Origin: Fidelibacterota bacterium | GTDB taxonomy: Bacteria; Fidelibacterota; UBA8477 | NCBI GenBank assembly: GCA_021734045.1 | Contig: JAIPJR010000061.1 | Coordinates: 1 to 15,846 of the forward strand | Direction: 5' to 3' | Length of the DNA stretch: 15,846 bases | Part shown: piece after piece, positions 1-6,346 of the stretch | Layout of the letters: every line of letters starts with the position of its first letter | Position numbering within the stretch: the stretch's first letter is position 1 | The notes under the pieces: model-generated | The model's database searches: none | Told to the model about the DNA's origin: nothing | The model's input: the letters and a program-made list of their open reading frames with translations, nothing else | Program-made: the position numbers and the translations under genes

Positions 1-84
1 CTCTTTTAGATCCAGTAACAATTCCCGGATCTCCCAGGGCGGAACGATCCCCAGGATTTTCGTGTATAGTTCTTTTTCGTTCAT
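1..84 (-). CDS. ISL3-family transposase, N-terminal 28 codons (partial)
   Basis: An ATG at 84-82 opens a frame that runs off the window and starts MNEKELYTKILGIVPPWEIR. The pattern KILG-(I/L)-x-x-PWE(I/V)R followed by an acidic L-x-L-D-L stretch is what ISL3 (IS204/IS1001/IS1096/IS1165) transposases show at the N-terminus, just before their zinc-binding domain. A weak AGGG lies just upstream. The catalytic DDE region is outside the window, so whether the enzyme is intact cannot be judged. Confidence 0.75.
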   Translation of the reverse strand, partial: MNEKELYTKILGIVPPWEIRELLLDLKE

Positions 85-137
85 GCCCTACACTAAACAA
101 GATTCACACCCTTTTCCACTCAATTTCCCGAAGAGCC
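1..137 (-). mobile_element. ISL3-family insertion sequence, one end only
   Basis: The left edge holds the transposase-start end of an ISL3-like element, read on the minus strand. The probable terminal inverted repeat starts at base 137 and reads GGCTCTTCGGGAAATTGAG inward, the style of ISL3 ends as I remember them. The transposase start lies 53 bases inside this end, leaving a short leader. The rest of the element, including the second inverted repeat, is outside the window. The family call rests on the first 28 residues of the transposase and on the shape of the end, so the exact boundary is an inference. Confidence 0.7.
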
Positions 138-145
138 TTTTAAAA
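138..145. repeat. Candidate 8-bp target site next to the ISL3 end
   Basis: The eight bases directly outside the proposed IS end are TTTTAAAA. ISL3 elements usually duplicate 8 bp and often choose AT-rich targets. Only one flank is visible, so the duplication itself is not shown. Confidence 0.3.
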
Positions 146-429
146 GAAGTGCGCGATTGAGGAAGGTTTGCCTTATCAAACGCTGATTTCAAGTATCCTG
201 CACTAATACATTAACGGCCGCCTGGCCTCAAAATCATGAACACGTTTTAATCACGTGCCAATTCGGTCGGCTCCTAAACCCGGTTCGAGTTTAATTTTCC
301 GAATATTCCAGCCAACGATTGTGAATCTAAGGGTTCTCGATTTTTAATAAAATAGTTGGCAAAATCAAACGATCATTTAGACGTTACACATAGACCAACA
401 AAACCATTCTAAGAGGGGTCAATCAGTGT
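146..429. other. Intergenic region upstream of the SWIM gene
   Basis: I find no convincing gene here. The stretch lies between the IS end and the SWIM gene and must hold that gene's promoter, but I see no -35/-10 pair good enough to call. A fragment near 268-305 resembles part of a tRNA (CTCCTAA followed by GGTTCGAGT) but does not fold. AGAGGGG at 412-418 is the likely ribosome binding site for the gene at 430. Confidence 0.4.
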
Positions 430-2142
430 ATGCACCTTTCACTTAATAATTTTCAAGACACCATTGATCCAACCATCCTGCGCAGGGGTCGTTCTTATTA
501 TCAGCAACACAAGGTGGAACGATTTGAAGAAATCTTCTCCGGGACCTATAAAGCCCATGTTGCTGGATCCGAGGATTACACGGTGCAACTTACATTTAAA
601 AATGATTTGATCATCCGCTATAGTTGTGACTGTCCTTATGACCAGGGTCCGGTGTGCAAACATATCGTCGCTGTAATTTTTTGTGTCGCTTCGGGTAGCA
701 CAAAATCGGAAACAGATACTTCCCGCAAAAGTAAAAAACCGAAACATTCACCACGCAAGAAAAGTCCAACACCAACAGCAAATGATCTGCTTGAAAAACT
801 TTCCCAAGACGAACTCAAAGAATTCGTTCACCAGCAGGTTCTGAAGAATCCTGACTTTCAGGATAAAGTCATTTCAGCATTTGCAAACAAATCAAACAGT
901 GAATCCACAGCGTTTTATAAACGTCAGATAAAATCACTCTTGAAAACTGCAGGTGACCGGCATGGATTTATCGATTGGTATGCAGTCCAGCGTGTTGGTC
1001 GGGCAGTATTCGAACTGGTGGATACAGCCCGGACGCATTTAAAAAATGGGAACTATCAGAGTACATTTTTTATTGCCTGCGCTGTTTTAGAAGAGATGAC
1101 CGCGGCTCTTCAATTTGCCGACGATAGCAATGCCGATATTGGTGACAATATTGATTTTGCGTTGGAACTGCTGTTTGGATTGACTTCAGTGGATTTAGCT
1201 GCGGAACAACGCCAACAGTTATTTGAATATACCCTTCAGTCTTACCGGAAGGGGATTTTTGAAGGTTGGGACTGGCATCTGGGTATGCTGGAGTTAGCCG
1301 CTCGAATTTTCCAGGGTGATGCTGAAGCAGAGGCCATTATGAAGCTTTTGGACCAAGCGGAAACGATAGAATATCGGAGGGAAACAGCACAGGGTATCAA
1401 GCTGACAATTTTACAGAAAACGAAGGGGGCGGCAGCAGCGAAAAAGTATCTGGAGCAACACTTATCCAATCCGAAATTTCGATCAGTAGCCATCCAAAAC
1501 GCCATTTCCAAAAAAGATTTTGAAAAAGCGATCGAGTTAGCTGAGGCGGGAATCAGACAGGATGCAAAAAGATACCCTGGTCTGGCTGATGATTGGGTTG
1601 ACTGGCTATTAAAAATTGCAGACAAGCAAGGCAATAGCGAAAAAGTCCTTGAATATGCTACTCTCCTACTCAGCGTCCCAAACCGGGACTGGAGACTCTA
1701 TTATAATACCCTGGAAAAGCACATTCCACCGGATCAGTGGACAGGGTTCGTTGAAAATTTAATTGGGGATTTGTTAAATCGGGGTGGCTGGACGAACTAT
1801 TACCTGTCGACTCAGATTCTTATCAAAGAGGAATGGTGGAACCAACTCTGGGATGTTGTAAGCCGGGGTTATCAAAACCAGATCTTTGGTTTGAAATCGC
1901 TGAAGTCGTTTGAAAAATATCTTAAAAAGGACCACGCAAATGAGATGGCGGGGTTTTATGAGGAAAAAATACTGCAATTTCTTGAAGAAAATACGGGTAG
2001 AGCTATATACCAGAAAGCGTGTCGGTATATCCGGTGGATAATAAAATTAGGTGCCTGGGAAAAAGCTCAACAACTCGTTGAAAAATTGCGAAAAATGTAT
2101 TCACGTCGTCCAGCCCTGCTGCAAGAACTGGATCGCATATAA
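430..2142 (+). CDS. SWIM zinc-finger protein with long helical C-terminal region
   Basis: This 570-residue protein has a SWIM zinc finger near its N-terminus: C66-x-C68-x7-C76-x-H78, in the context YSCDCPYDQGPVCKH. SWIM domains bind zinc and act in DNA or protein contact, often in proteins linked to ATPases or recombination. A Lys/Ser/Pro-rich linker follows (about 92-116). The rest is alpha-helical with TPR/HEAT-like pairs rich in A, L, E and W, and I recognise no catalytic motif. ATG 430 is supported by AGAGGGG upstream and by the conserved-looking start. The gene stands alone on the plus strand, with no SWI2/SNF2 helicase next to it. Its actual role is unknown; protein or nucleic-acid binding is the safest statement. 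Confidence 0.85.
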   Translation: MHLSLNNFQDTIDPTILRRGRSYYQQHKVERFEEIFSGTYKAHVAGSEDYTVQLTFKNDLIIRYSCDCPYDQGPVCKHIVAVIFCVASGSTKSETDTSRKSKKPKHSPRKKSPTPTANDLLEKLSQDELKEFVHQQVLKNPDFQDKVISAFANKSNSESTAFYKRQIKSLLKTAGDRHGFIDWYAVQRVGRAVFELVDTARTHLKNGNYQSTFFIACAVLEEMTAALQFADDSNADIGDNIDFALELLFGLTSVDLAAEQRQQLFEYTLQSYRKGIFEGWDWHLGMLELAARIFQGDAEAEAIMKLLDQAETIEYRRETAQGIKLTILQKTKGAAAAKKYLEQHLSNPKFRSVAIQNAISKKDFEKAIELAEAGIRQDAKRYPGLADDWVDWLLKIADKQGNSEKVLEYATLLLSVPNRDWRLYYNTLEKHIPPDQWTGFVENLIGDLLNRGGWTNYYLSTQILIKEEWWNQLWDVVSRGYQNQIFGLKSLKSFEKYLKKDHANEMAGFYEEKILQFLEENTGRAIYQKACRYIRWIIKLGAWEKAQQLVEKLRKMYSRRPALLQELDRI

Positions 2143-2164
2143 ATCGCAGTCCTGCGCACCACCA

Positions 2165-2251
2165 AATCAGCCGTTTATGATTTGCCAAATGGTTAAAGTC
2201 AGCCAGATTCATCAAATATTACTTTGCCAGACCAGGCACTTTTTTTACTTC
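2165..2251 (+). pseudogene. Possible degenerate 3' end of a ParE-type toxin gene
   Basis: The plus-strand frame here reads NQPFMICQ...MVKVSQIHQILLCQ. It can be aligned with the C-terminus of the intact toxin downstream (NYRIIYRI...SVLTVRHNRQILSDQ): the initial N, a V and the QIL..Q block coincide, with a six-residue gap. Nucleotide identity is weak (about 13 of 21 over the QIL..Q codons). The stronger argument is spacing: 21 bases separate the CAG codon from the duplicated aconitase stop here, against 22 in the intact arrangement. I regard this as suggestive only. Confidence 0.3.
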
Positions 2252-2326
2252 CTACACTCACTCCCGCGTCAACGCCTCCAGCCCGCCGGCTAAAACCAAT
2301 TCCCGGGCTGCTACGCCACCCTATTG
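2252..2326 (-). pseudogene. Decayed duplicate of the 3' end of the aconitase-family gene
   Basis: Bases 2253-2316 align with 2991-3054, inside the 3' end of the hydratase gene, with about 53 of 64 identical. On the minus strand the fragment encodes GVAARELVLAGGLEALTRE followed by TGA, against GAAAQELVLAGGLEAWTRERV in the intact gene. A penultimate CGG has become TGA, and the old stop position is TAG. Farther in, NPIG matches the SPVG of the intact protein after a 4-base length change that breaks the frame. It is therefore a non-functional tail of about 25 codons, on the same strand as the real gene and 738 bases away from it. Confidence 0.85.
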
Positions 2327-2352
2327 GATTAAAAATATCTGTTCGTTTATCC

Positions 2353-2368
2353 GTACAAGATATTGTAC
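2353..2368. promoter_or_regulatory. Palindromic candidate operator of the toxin-antitoxin operon
   Basis: GTACAA-GATA-TTGTAC is a 6-bp perfect inverted repeat around a 4-base spacer. Its centre is about 45 bases upstream of the antitoxin start, where Phd/YefM-type antitoxins bind to repress their own operon. The half-site contains TGTAC, close to the TGTACA core known for the E. coli YefM-YoeB operator. That the antitoxin binds here is an inference from position and symmetry. Confidence 0.5.
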
Positions 2369-2404
2369 TTTATTAAGAATTTTAATCGAACGGGGAGAGT
2401 CATT

Positions 2405-2680
2405 ATGCAACGCATCAAACTGGACCAGGACATTCATTCCCTGTCTGAATTCCGTGCAAATATCAAAACCCTTATTGACAAAATGAAAGCCAACAAACGA
2501 CCGCTGGTGCTCACACAAAATGGAAAAAGCTCGGCAGTCGTAATGGATGTGGTGGAATACGAAGCGATGCAGGAAAAATTGGAACTCTTATCCGATATCC
2601 AGACGGCCGAAGACCAACTTGCCAAAGGTCAGGGTGTGAACCACAACCAGGCTAAAGAAAAAATCCTCAAAAATCTGTAA
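2405..2680 (+). CDS. Phd/YefM-family antitoxin
   Basis: This 91-residue protein carries the usual layout of the family: an N-terminal DNA-binding part (SLSEFRANIKTLIDKM, then RPLVLTQNGKSSAVVMDVVEYEAM, the beta-hairpin typical of Phd/YefM) and a charged, flexible C-terminus (about 55-91) that would wrap the toxin. The frame is open from an ATG at 2363, but GGGGAG at 2392-2397 sits at the right distance from ATG 2405, and the upstream extension covers the palindrome and has no family similarity, so I chose 2405. It should neutralise the toxin encoded 5 bases downstream and repress the operon. Confidence 0.88.
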   Translation: MQRIKLDQDIHSLSEFRANIKTLIDKMKANKRPLVLTQNGKSSAVVMDVVEYEAMQEKLELLSDIQTAEDQLAKGQGVNHNQAKEKILKNL

Positions 2681-2685
2681 TCATA

Positions 2686-2979
2686 ATGGAGATTATCTGG
2701 ACCCCGTTGGCCGTTGATCGGGTAACTGCCATCAGCCAGTATATCTCTAAAGATAATCCCACAGCGGCGATGGACTGGATCGATTCCGTTTTCTCACGTG
2801 TGGAACAGCTAAAAAGTTTTCCGGAGAGCGGAAGTCTCGTACCTGAGATAAACAGGGTAGATGTCCGTCTGTTGGTCCTGGGAAATTACCGGATTATTTA
2901 TCGTATTGGGACTGATCAGATATCAGTTCTGACAGTTCGTCACAACCGCCAGATTTTATCTGACCAGGAACTGGGATGA
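2686..2979 (+). CDS. ParE/RelE-family toxin
   Basis: This 97-residue protein has the ParE/RelE fold signature: an N-terminal strand (EIIWTPLAVDRV), two helices (ISQYISKDNPTAAMDWIDSV and a second up to SFPESG), the strand RLLVLGNYRIIYRI and a closing strand ISVLTVRHNRQIL. The GNYRIIYR and V-R-H-x-R blocks are typical of ParE-type members, which poison gyrase, whereas RelE-type members cleave mRNA on the ribosome; the target cannot be decided from sequence. It starts 5 bases after the antitoxin stop, so the two are one operon. Its stop lies only 10 bases from the stop of the convergent hydratase gene, with no room for a separate terminator. Confidence 0.88.
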   Translation: MEIIWTPLAVDRVTAISQYISKDNPTAAMDWIDSVFSRVEQLKSFPESGSLVPEINRVDVRLLVLGNYRIIYRIGTDQISVLTVRHNRQILSDQELG

Positions 2980-2989
2980 TTGAACAAAC

Positions 2990-4960
2990 TTACACCCGCT
3001 CCCGCGTCCACGCTTCCAAACCGCCCGCTAAAACCAACTCCTGGGCCGCTGCGCCCACCGGGCTCAAGGCGTAAGTTTTTCCATCCGCAGTTAATTCGGC
3101 ATTGGCAAAATCCAGCCTGGCCTGAATGGCCGTGCGTACCGTGAGTTTCTCTGTTCCAAACCGGGTTTTCAGGTCATTCACCAACGCCGGCGCTTCCAAC
3201 ACCAGAAAACCATTGTTGATAGCGTTGCGTTTGTAAGTCTCGCTGAAAGACCCGGCCAGCACCAGAGCGATGCCCCGGTATTTCAAAGCGGTGGCCGCCT
3301 GCTCGCGGCTTGAACCGGTACCAAAATTGAATCCGCCCACCAGGATGTCACCTTTTTGCACCATTTTACCAAAAGCCGGATCGTAGTTTTCCATCACCAC
3401 GCCCGCCTGCTGCTCCGGTGTGAAATCGTCCATATAGGTATATTTCCCAGGATAAATACCGTCTGTATTCAGGTTATCCTGATGACAAAAAACCAACTCA
3501 CCACTCAGTGATTCAGGGAATCCGTCCAGAATGCGAACGCCGGCCTTTTGACCAGAGGGCTTGGTGTTCACCTTGATGCTGCCTTTTGTTGCCACATCGG
3601 CAAATTCACCCGGCAGCGCAATTTCACCCGCCACGGCCGAGGCTGCCACCACCGCCGGTGAGGCCAGGTAAGCTTCTGCCGACTTGCTGCCCATGCGGCC
3701 TTTGAAATTGCGATTGGTGGCGGAAATTCCCACTTCCCCGTCCCCCAGGAGCCCGGCGCCCAGGCCAATACAGGGACCACACCCCGGCGGTAAGACCTTC
3801 GCGCCCGCATCAACCAGCGTTTGCCAGTTGCCCCGCTCTTCCGAGGCGGCCTGGACTTCATTGGAGGCGGCAGCAATATAAAATTCCACCCCCGCTGCCA
3901 CCTTTTTTCCGCGTATTACGTCTGCCGCCGCAGCCAGGTCATCTACACGGCTATTCACACAGGAGACCAGGTAGGCTTTTTGAATTTTCACATGGCGCTG
4001 CTGCATTTCCCTAACCGATGTCATGGTTTTCACATGGTTGGGACCGGATACATGGGGCACCACGGTACTCAGATCCAGAGTCAACTCTTTGGCGTAGAAT
4101 GCATCCGCATCGGCCGCCAATCCCTCAGCCGCCAGCGCCGCAATCCGTTGGGCATTCATCCGTGGATGCACGTCATTTTCACTGTCGGCATCAGAGGGCA
4201 TCCCCGCCAAGCCGCGTTTGGCGATAAAATCCGCCCGGTTTTTCAACCAGGTCAGGGCGACATCATCAATGGGAAATACACCCGCCAGAGCACCCCATTC
4301 GGTGGTCATATTGGCGATGGTGAGCCGTTCCTCAAGCGACAAGAAGGCCACACCATCACCCACAAATTCCAGCACATGATTTAACACCTCATCCTGATTG
4401 AAATAGCCGCACAAGGTGATGATCACATCTTTGCCGGTGACGCCGGGACGCAATTTTCCGGTGAGAATGACTTTGGCGATGGGCGGCACCTGCCACCAGG
4501 TTTTTCCCGTCGCCCACAATGCCGCCGCGTCTGTCCGTACCACCGGTGTGCCCAGACAACCCAATCCGCCATACATGTTGGAATGGCTGTCGGAGGCGAC
4601 CACCATGGTGCCGGGCCAGGCGTAGCCCTCTTCGCACATGATCTGATGACCGATTCCCCGTCCGGCCGGGTAAAAATCCACACCCATCTCCTGCGCGAAA
4701 TTTTCAATCTTATGGTACTTGGCCAGATTGGCGTCGCTGGTGTCCTGAACATTATGGTCCAGGGTGTAAACCGGTTGGCGCGGGTTGGCGATTTTCTTCG
4801 CGCCGATGGATTGAAACTTGGGCATCACCGCACCGGTATTGTCGTGCGTCATCACATGCGCCGGTTGGATCATGACAAAATCCCCGGCATGCACTTCCTG
4901 CCCGGCATCCAAATCCACTGCGTAGCGCTGAACGATTTTTTCGATTAATGTCTGTGCCAT
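2990..4960 (-). CDS. Aconitase-superfamily hydratase, Lys4-like (homo)aconitase
   Basis: This 656-residue enzyme is a single-chain Fe-S dehydratase of the aconitase superfamily, acting in the cytoplasm. Visible marks are THDN (38-41), FYPAGRGIGHQIM (96-108), ASDSHSNMYGGLGCLGTPVVRTDAAA (122-147), the cluster cysteines C334 (SCVNSR), C394 and C397 (PPGCGPCIG), TNRNFKGRMG (415-424), and the swivel-domain GTGSSREQAATALKYRG (548-564). From memory, blocks such as MTTEWGALAGVFP and the RGIGHQIM region look closer to fungal homoaconitase Lys4 than to AcnA or AcnB, and the length fits Lys4-like proteins. The substrate could be citrate/isocitrate, homocitrate or a related acid. AAGGTGA lies just upstream of ATG 4960. 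It is last in the citrate-lyase-like cluster, which favours citrate or a close analogue. Its 3' end is duplicated at 2252-2326. Confidence 0.9.
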   Translation of the reverse strand: MAQTLIEKIVQRYAVDLDAGQEVHAGDFVMIQPAHVMTHDNTGAVMPKFQSIGAKKIANPRQPVYTLDHNVQDTSDANLAKYHKIENFAQEMGVDFYPAGRGIGHQIMCEEGYAWPGTMVVASDSHSNMYGGLGCLGTPVVRTDAAALWATGKTWWQVPPIAKVILTGKLRPGVTGKDVIITLCGYFNQDEVLNHVLEFVGDGVAFLSLEERLTIANMTTEWGALAGVFPIDDVALTWLKNRADFIAKRGLAGMPSDADSENDVHPRMNAQRIAALAAEGLAADADAFYAKELTLDLSTVVPHVSGPNHVKTMTSVREMQQRHVKIQKAYLVSCVNSRVDDLAAAADVIRGKKVAAGVEFYIAAASNEVQAASEERGNWQTLVDAGAKVLPPGCGPCIGLGAGLLGDGEVGISATNRNFKGRMGSKSAEAYLASPAVVAASAVAGEIALPGEFADVATKGSIKVNTKPSGQKAGVRILDGFPESLSGELVFCHQDNLNTDGIYPGKYTYMDDFTPEQQAGVVMENYDPAFGKMVQKGDILVGGFNFGTGSSREQAATALKYRGIALVLAGSFSETYKRNAINNGFLVLEAPALVNDLKTRFGTEKLTVRTAIQARLDFANAELTADGKTYALSPVGAAAQELVLAGGLEAWTRERV

Positions 4961-4980
4961 TTAAGTCACCTTTTTTATGA

Positions 4981-5003
4981 AACCACAGATTTCACGGATT
5001 TTT
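4981..5003 (+). repeat. AACCAC-headed periodic repeat, 3' flank of the first GxxExxY gene
   Basis: The copy reads AACCACAGATTTCACGGATT and then TTT. The units CACAGATT and CACGGATT follow each other at about 9 bases. It lies 7 bases from the GxxExxY stop, between that gene and the hydratase start, and points in the plus direction, opposite to the gene. Confidence 0.75.
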
Positions 5004-5010
5004 AAAGCGG

Positions 5011-5379
5011 TTATAAAACCATTCTCTCATGGTTGAGTGAGGCTTCACCAAAATTAATCAGCAAGCCGACTTTTTTTCCGGAAGCTTTCAGATAGCTGAG
5101 AAGCTGCGCCCGTTCTACATCACCCAACTGCTTTATCGCTTTCATCTCAACCACAATTTTATTTTCCACAACCAGATCAAGCTGAAATTCCTTGATTGGC
5201 TTATTCTTGTAGATCACGTGAACCGGATACTGATTCTGAAATTTAAGCCCCTGAGTCATTAATTCTTCCCGTAATGCTGCTTCATAGACAGACTCGATAA
5301 ACCCCGGGCCCAGTTCCCGGTGAACCTCCATGGCACACCCGATAATTTTATAGCTCAAGTCTTTGTATAAAAACGCCAC
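5011..5379 (-). CDS. GxxExxY-family protein (PD-(D/E)XK-like), first copy
   Basis: This 122-residue protein carries the name-giving motif in LGPGFIESVYE and the conserved tail GKKVGLLINFG. The family belongs to PDDEXK_3, a presumed nuclease fold; the candidate active site is D in FQLDLVVENK and the E-x-K of VVEMKA. No biological role has been proven for the family as far as I know. The start is a GTG at 5379-5377, with AAAAGG just upstream. It is about half identical to the second copy at 8116-8493. Both are wedged between metabolic genes of one operon and flanked by AACC-headed repeats, so the gene looks like a mobile or repeat-associated cassette and not part of the pathway. Confidence 0.88.
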   Translation of the reverse strand: MAFLYKDLSYKIIGCAMEVHRELGPGFIESVYEAALREELMTQGLKFQNQYPVHVIYKNKPIKEFQLDLVVENKIVVEMKAIKQLGDVERAQLLSYLKASGKKVGLLINFGEASLNHERMVL

Positions 5380-5392
5380 TGGAAAACCTTTT

Positions 5393-5421
5393 AACCACAG
5401 ATTACACTGATTTCACGGATT
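5393..5421 (+). repeat. AACCAC-headed periodic repeat, 5' flank of the first GxxExxY gene
   Basis: It starts AACCACAGATTACACTGATT and ends TTCACGGATT, that is three units of the CACAGATT type about 9-10 bases apart. It lies directly beyond the ribosome binding site of the GxxExxY gene and has the same orientation as the copy at 4981, so the two form direct repeats around the gene. Confidence 0.8.
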
Positions 5422-5487
5422 AGAAAAAAACAGAAAAATCCAAATACATCACTGCCACGCGTTGATTAAGCACTTTCACAATTTTGA

Positions 5488-5517
5488 CAATCTGTGTCAT
5501 CTGTGCAATCTGTGGTT
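5488..5517 (-). repeat. AACCAC-headed periodic repeat, inverted
   Basis: Read on the minus strand it starts AACCACAGATTGCACAGATG and continues ACACAGATTG. It is inverted relative to the copy at 5393-5421, with 66 bases between them, so the two could form a long imperfect stem. Confidence 0.8.
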
Positions 5518-5632
5518 CCAATCTTCTTTGTGGTTCCTTCTTCATTCGGTCGTTTCGTAAGACATCGTGGGAAGTCCATTTCGATCCGAATCCATTGCCG
5601 TCACACATCAGTAAACCACTTCGCCCACTATT

Positions 5633-5663
5633 TTAATCTGTGTTATCCGTGTAATCTGTGGTT
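5633..5663 (-). repeat. AACCAC-headed periodic repeat, inverted
   Basis: On the minus strand it reads AACCACAGATTACACGGATA and then ACACAGATTAA. It contains three CACRGAT units at 10-base spacing and is the clearest example of the periodicity. Confidence 0.8.
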
Positions 5664-5670
5664 CCATTTC

Positions 5671-5700
5671 TTCTTCGTGTCTTTCGTGTAATTCGTGGTT
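5671..5700 (-). repeat. AACCAC-headed periodic repeat, CACGAA variant
   Basis: On the minus strand it reads AACCACGAATTACACGAAAG and then ACACGAAGAA. Same head and spacing as its neighbour, but the unit is CACGAA instead of CACAGATT. It lies 13 bases downstream of the HD-gene stop. Confidence 0.75.
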
Positions 5701-5713
5701 CCTGCTCTTTTTC

Positions 5714-6259
5714 TTACTTCTTGAACGGTTCAAAACTCACGAAATCCGCATGATGCACAATGATGCTCTCCACCGTTCGGTGTCCCAGGTCGCCCTCTTT
5801 GCTGTGGGTGGCGATGATGTGCTGGACCTCGGCCGGGAGATCAAAACGATCGGCGATTGCCACGCCGCTGAACGGGTGCCGAACGATTTTTCCTGCATCA
5901 CTGGTGGTGAGTTTGCCGTCAGTATCCAACTGGTATTCCAGGAGTTTACCTACATCAATCAAAATCGCACCGGCAATCAGAATATCCCGATTAATGGGCA
6001 TAGCTTCGCGACCAAAATTTGTCTCCATCCGCTCAGCCATATCCACCGCCAACTGGACACAGGTGCGCTTATGGTTCATGAAAGAGACATTCACATCCTT
6101 AATGAGTAATGAAAAAGGAATCGTCTCCAAATCCGCTGCACTAAGAACGCTGTTATCCACGGCGTACACCCAGGCATCGGTGACCTGTTCACGTAATTTA
6201 TCGTCTTTTATCCACGCGATTTCAGGCCAGATTCTCAAAACTTCATTTTTAGTGGACAT
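5714..6259 (-). CDS. HD-domain protein with altered HD dyad
   Basis: This 181-residue soluble protein has the layout of an HD-superfamily phosphohydrolase: H63 (NHKRT), the dyad region AGAILIDVGKLLEY (96-109), H128 (RHPFSG), H152 (ATHSKEG) and VHHAD (168-172). In the dyad the usual histidine is isoleucine (I101-D102), so one metal ligand is missing; other metal-site residues are kept. The substrate is unknown. The frame is open to an ATG at 6343, but AGAAGGG upstream and the start of family-like sequence favour ATG 6259. It lies between citF and the hydratase gene, 87 bases after the citF stop, so it is probably co-transcribed and may serve the pathway, for example by hydrolysing a thioester or nucleotide by-product; that is a guess. 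Confidence 0.8.
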   Translation of the reverse strand: MSTKNEVLRIWPEIAWIKDDKLREQVTDAWVYAVDNSVLSAADLETIPFSLLIKDVNVSFMNHKRTCVQLAVDMAERMETNFGREAMPINRDILIAGAILIDVGKLLEYQLDTDGKLTTSDAGKIVRHPFSGVAIADRFDLPAEVQHIIATHSKEGDLGHRTVESIIVHHADFVSFEPFKK

Positions 6260-6346
6260 AAGGTTATTCCCTTCTGAGAGTGGTTGAGTAAACTTTTTTT
6301 TGCGGTGTCTTCCCGAGCCCGATGGAAATAGAGTTGGCAACATTAA

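Larger units (their letters stand above)
5380..5713. other. Repeat-rich spacer between the HD gene and the first GxxExxY gene
   Basis: No gene is supported in these 334 bases. They hold four AACC-headed repeats (listed separately) and a partial one at about 5523-5535 (TTCTTTGTGGTT). Two unrelated stretches lie between them: A-rich 5422-5487 and 5538-5632. The spacer interrupts an otherwise tight operon. Confidence 0.7.

Noticed and set aside
268-305. tRNA-like fragment (CTCCTAA loop followed by GGTTCGAGT)
   Set aside because: The anticodon-type loop and T-loop motif resemble tRNA-Arg(CCT), but neither stem pairs and there is no acceptor or D arm. I do not call a tRNA or an attachment site.
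2051-2293. Plus-strand 80-codon frame overlapping the end of the SWIM gene
   Set aside because: It overlaps a real gene and crosses the decayed hydratase tail in another frame. It is not a gene as such, although part of it may reflect an old toxin tail.
2363-2404. Longer start for the antitoxin at ATG 2363
   Set aside because: It would translate through the palindrome and leader and adds residues unlike the family; the ribosome binding site fits ATG 2405.
3821-4384. Long plus-strand open frames inside the hydratase gene
   Set aside because: They are opposite-strand shadows of a strongly conserved gene and have no motif or ribosome binding site of their own.
4981-5700. Repeats around the first GxxExxY gene as a CRISPR array
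   Set aside because: The copies differ in length, orientation and sequence, the spacing is irregular, and no cas gene is present.
6260-6343. Longer start for the HD protein at ATG 6343
   Set aside because: The extra 28 residues are basic and low in structure, with no ribosome binding site; ATG 6259 has AGAAGGG upstream.
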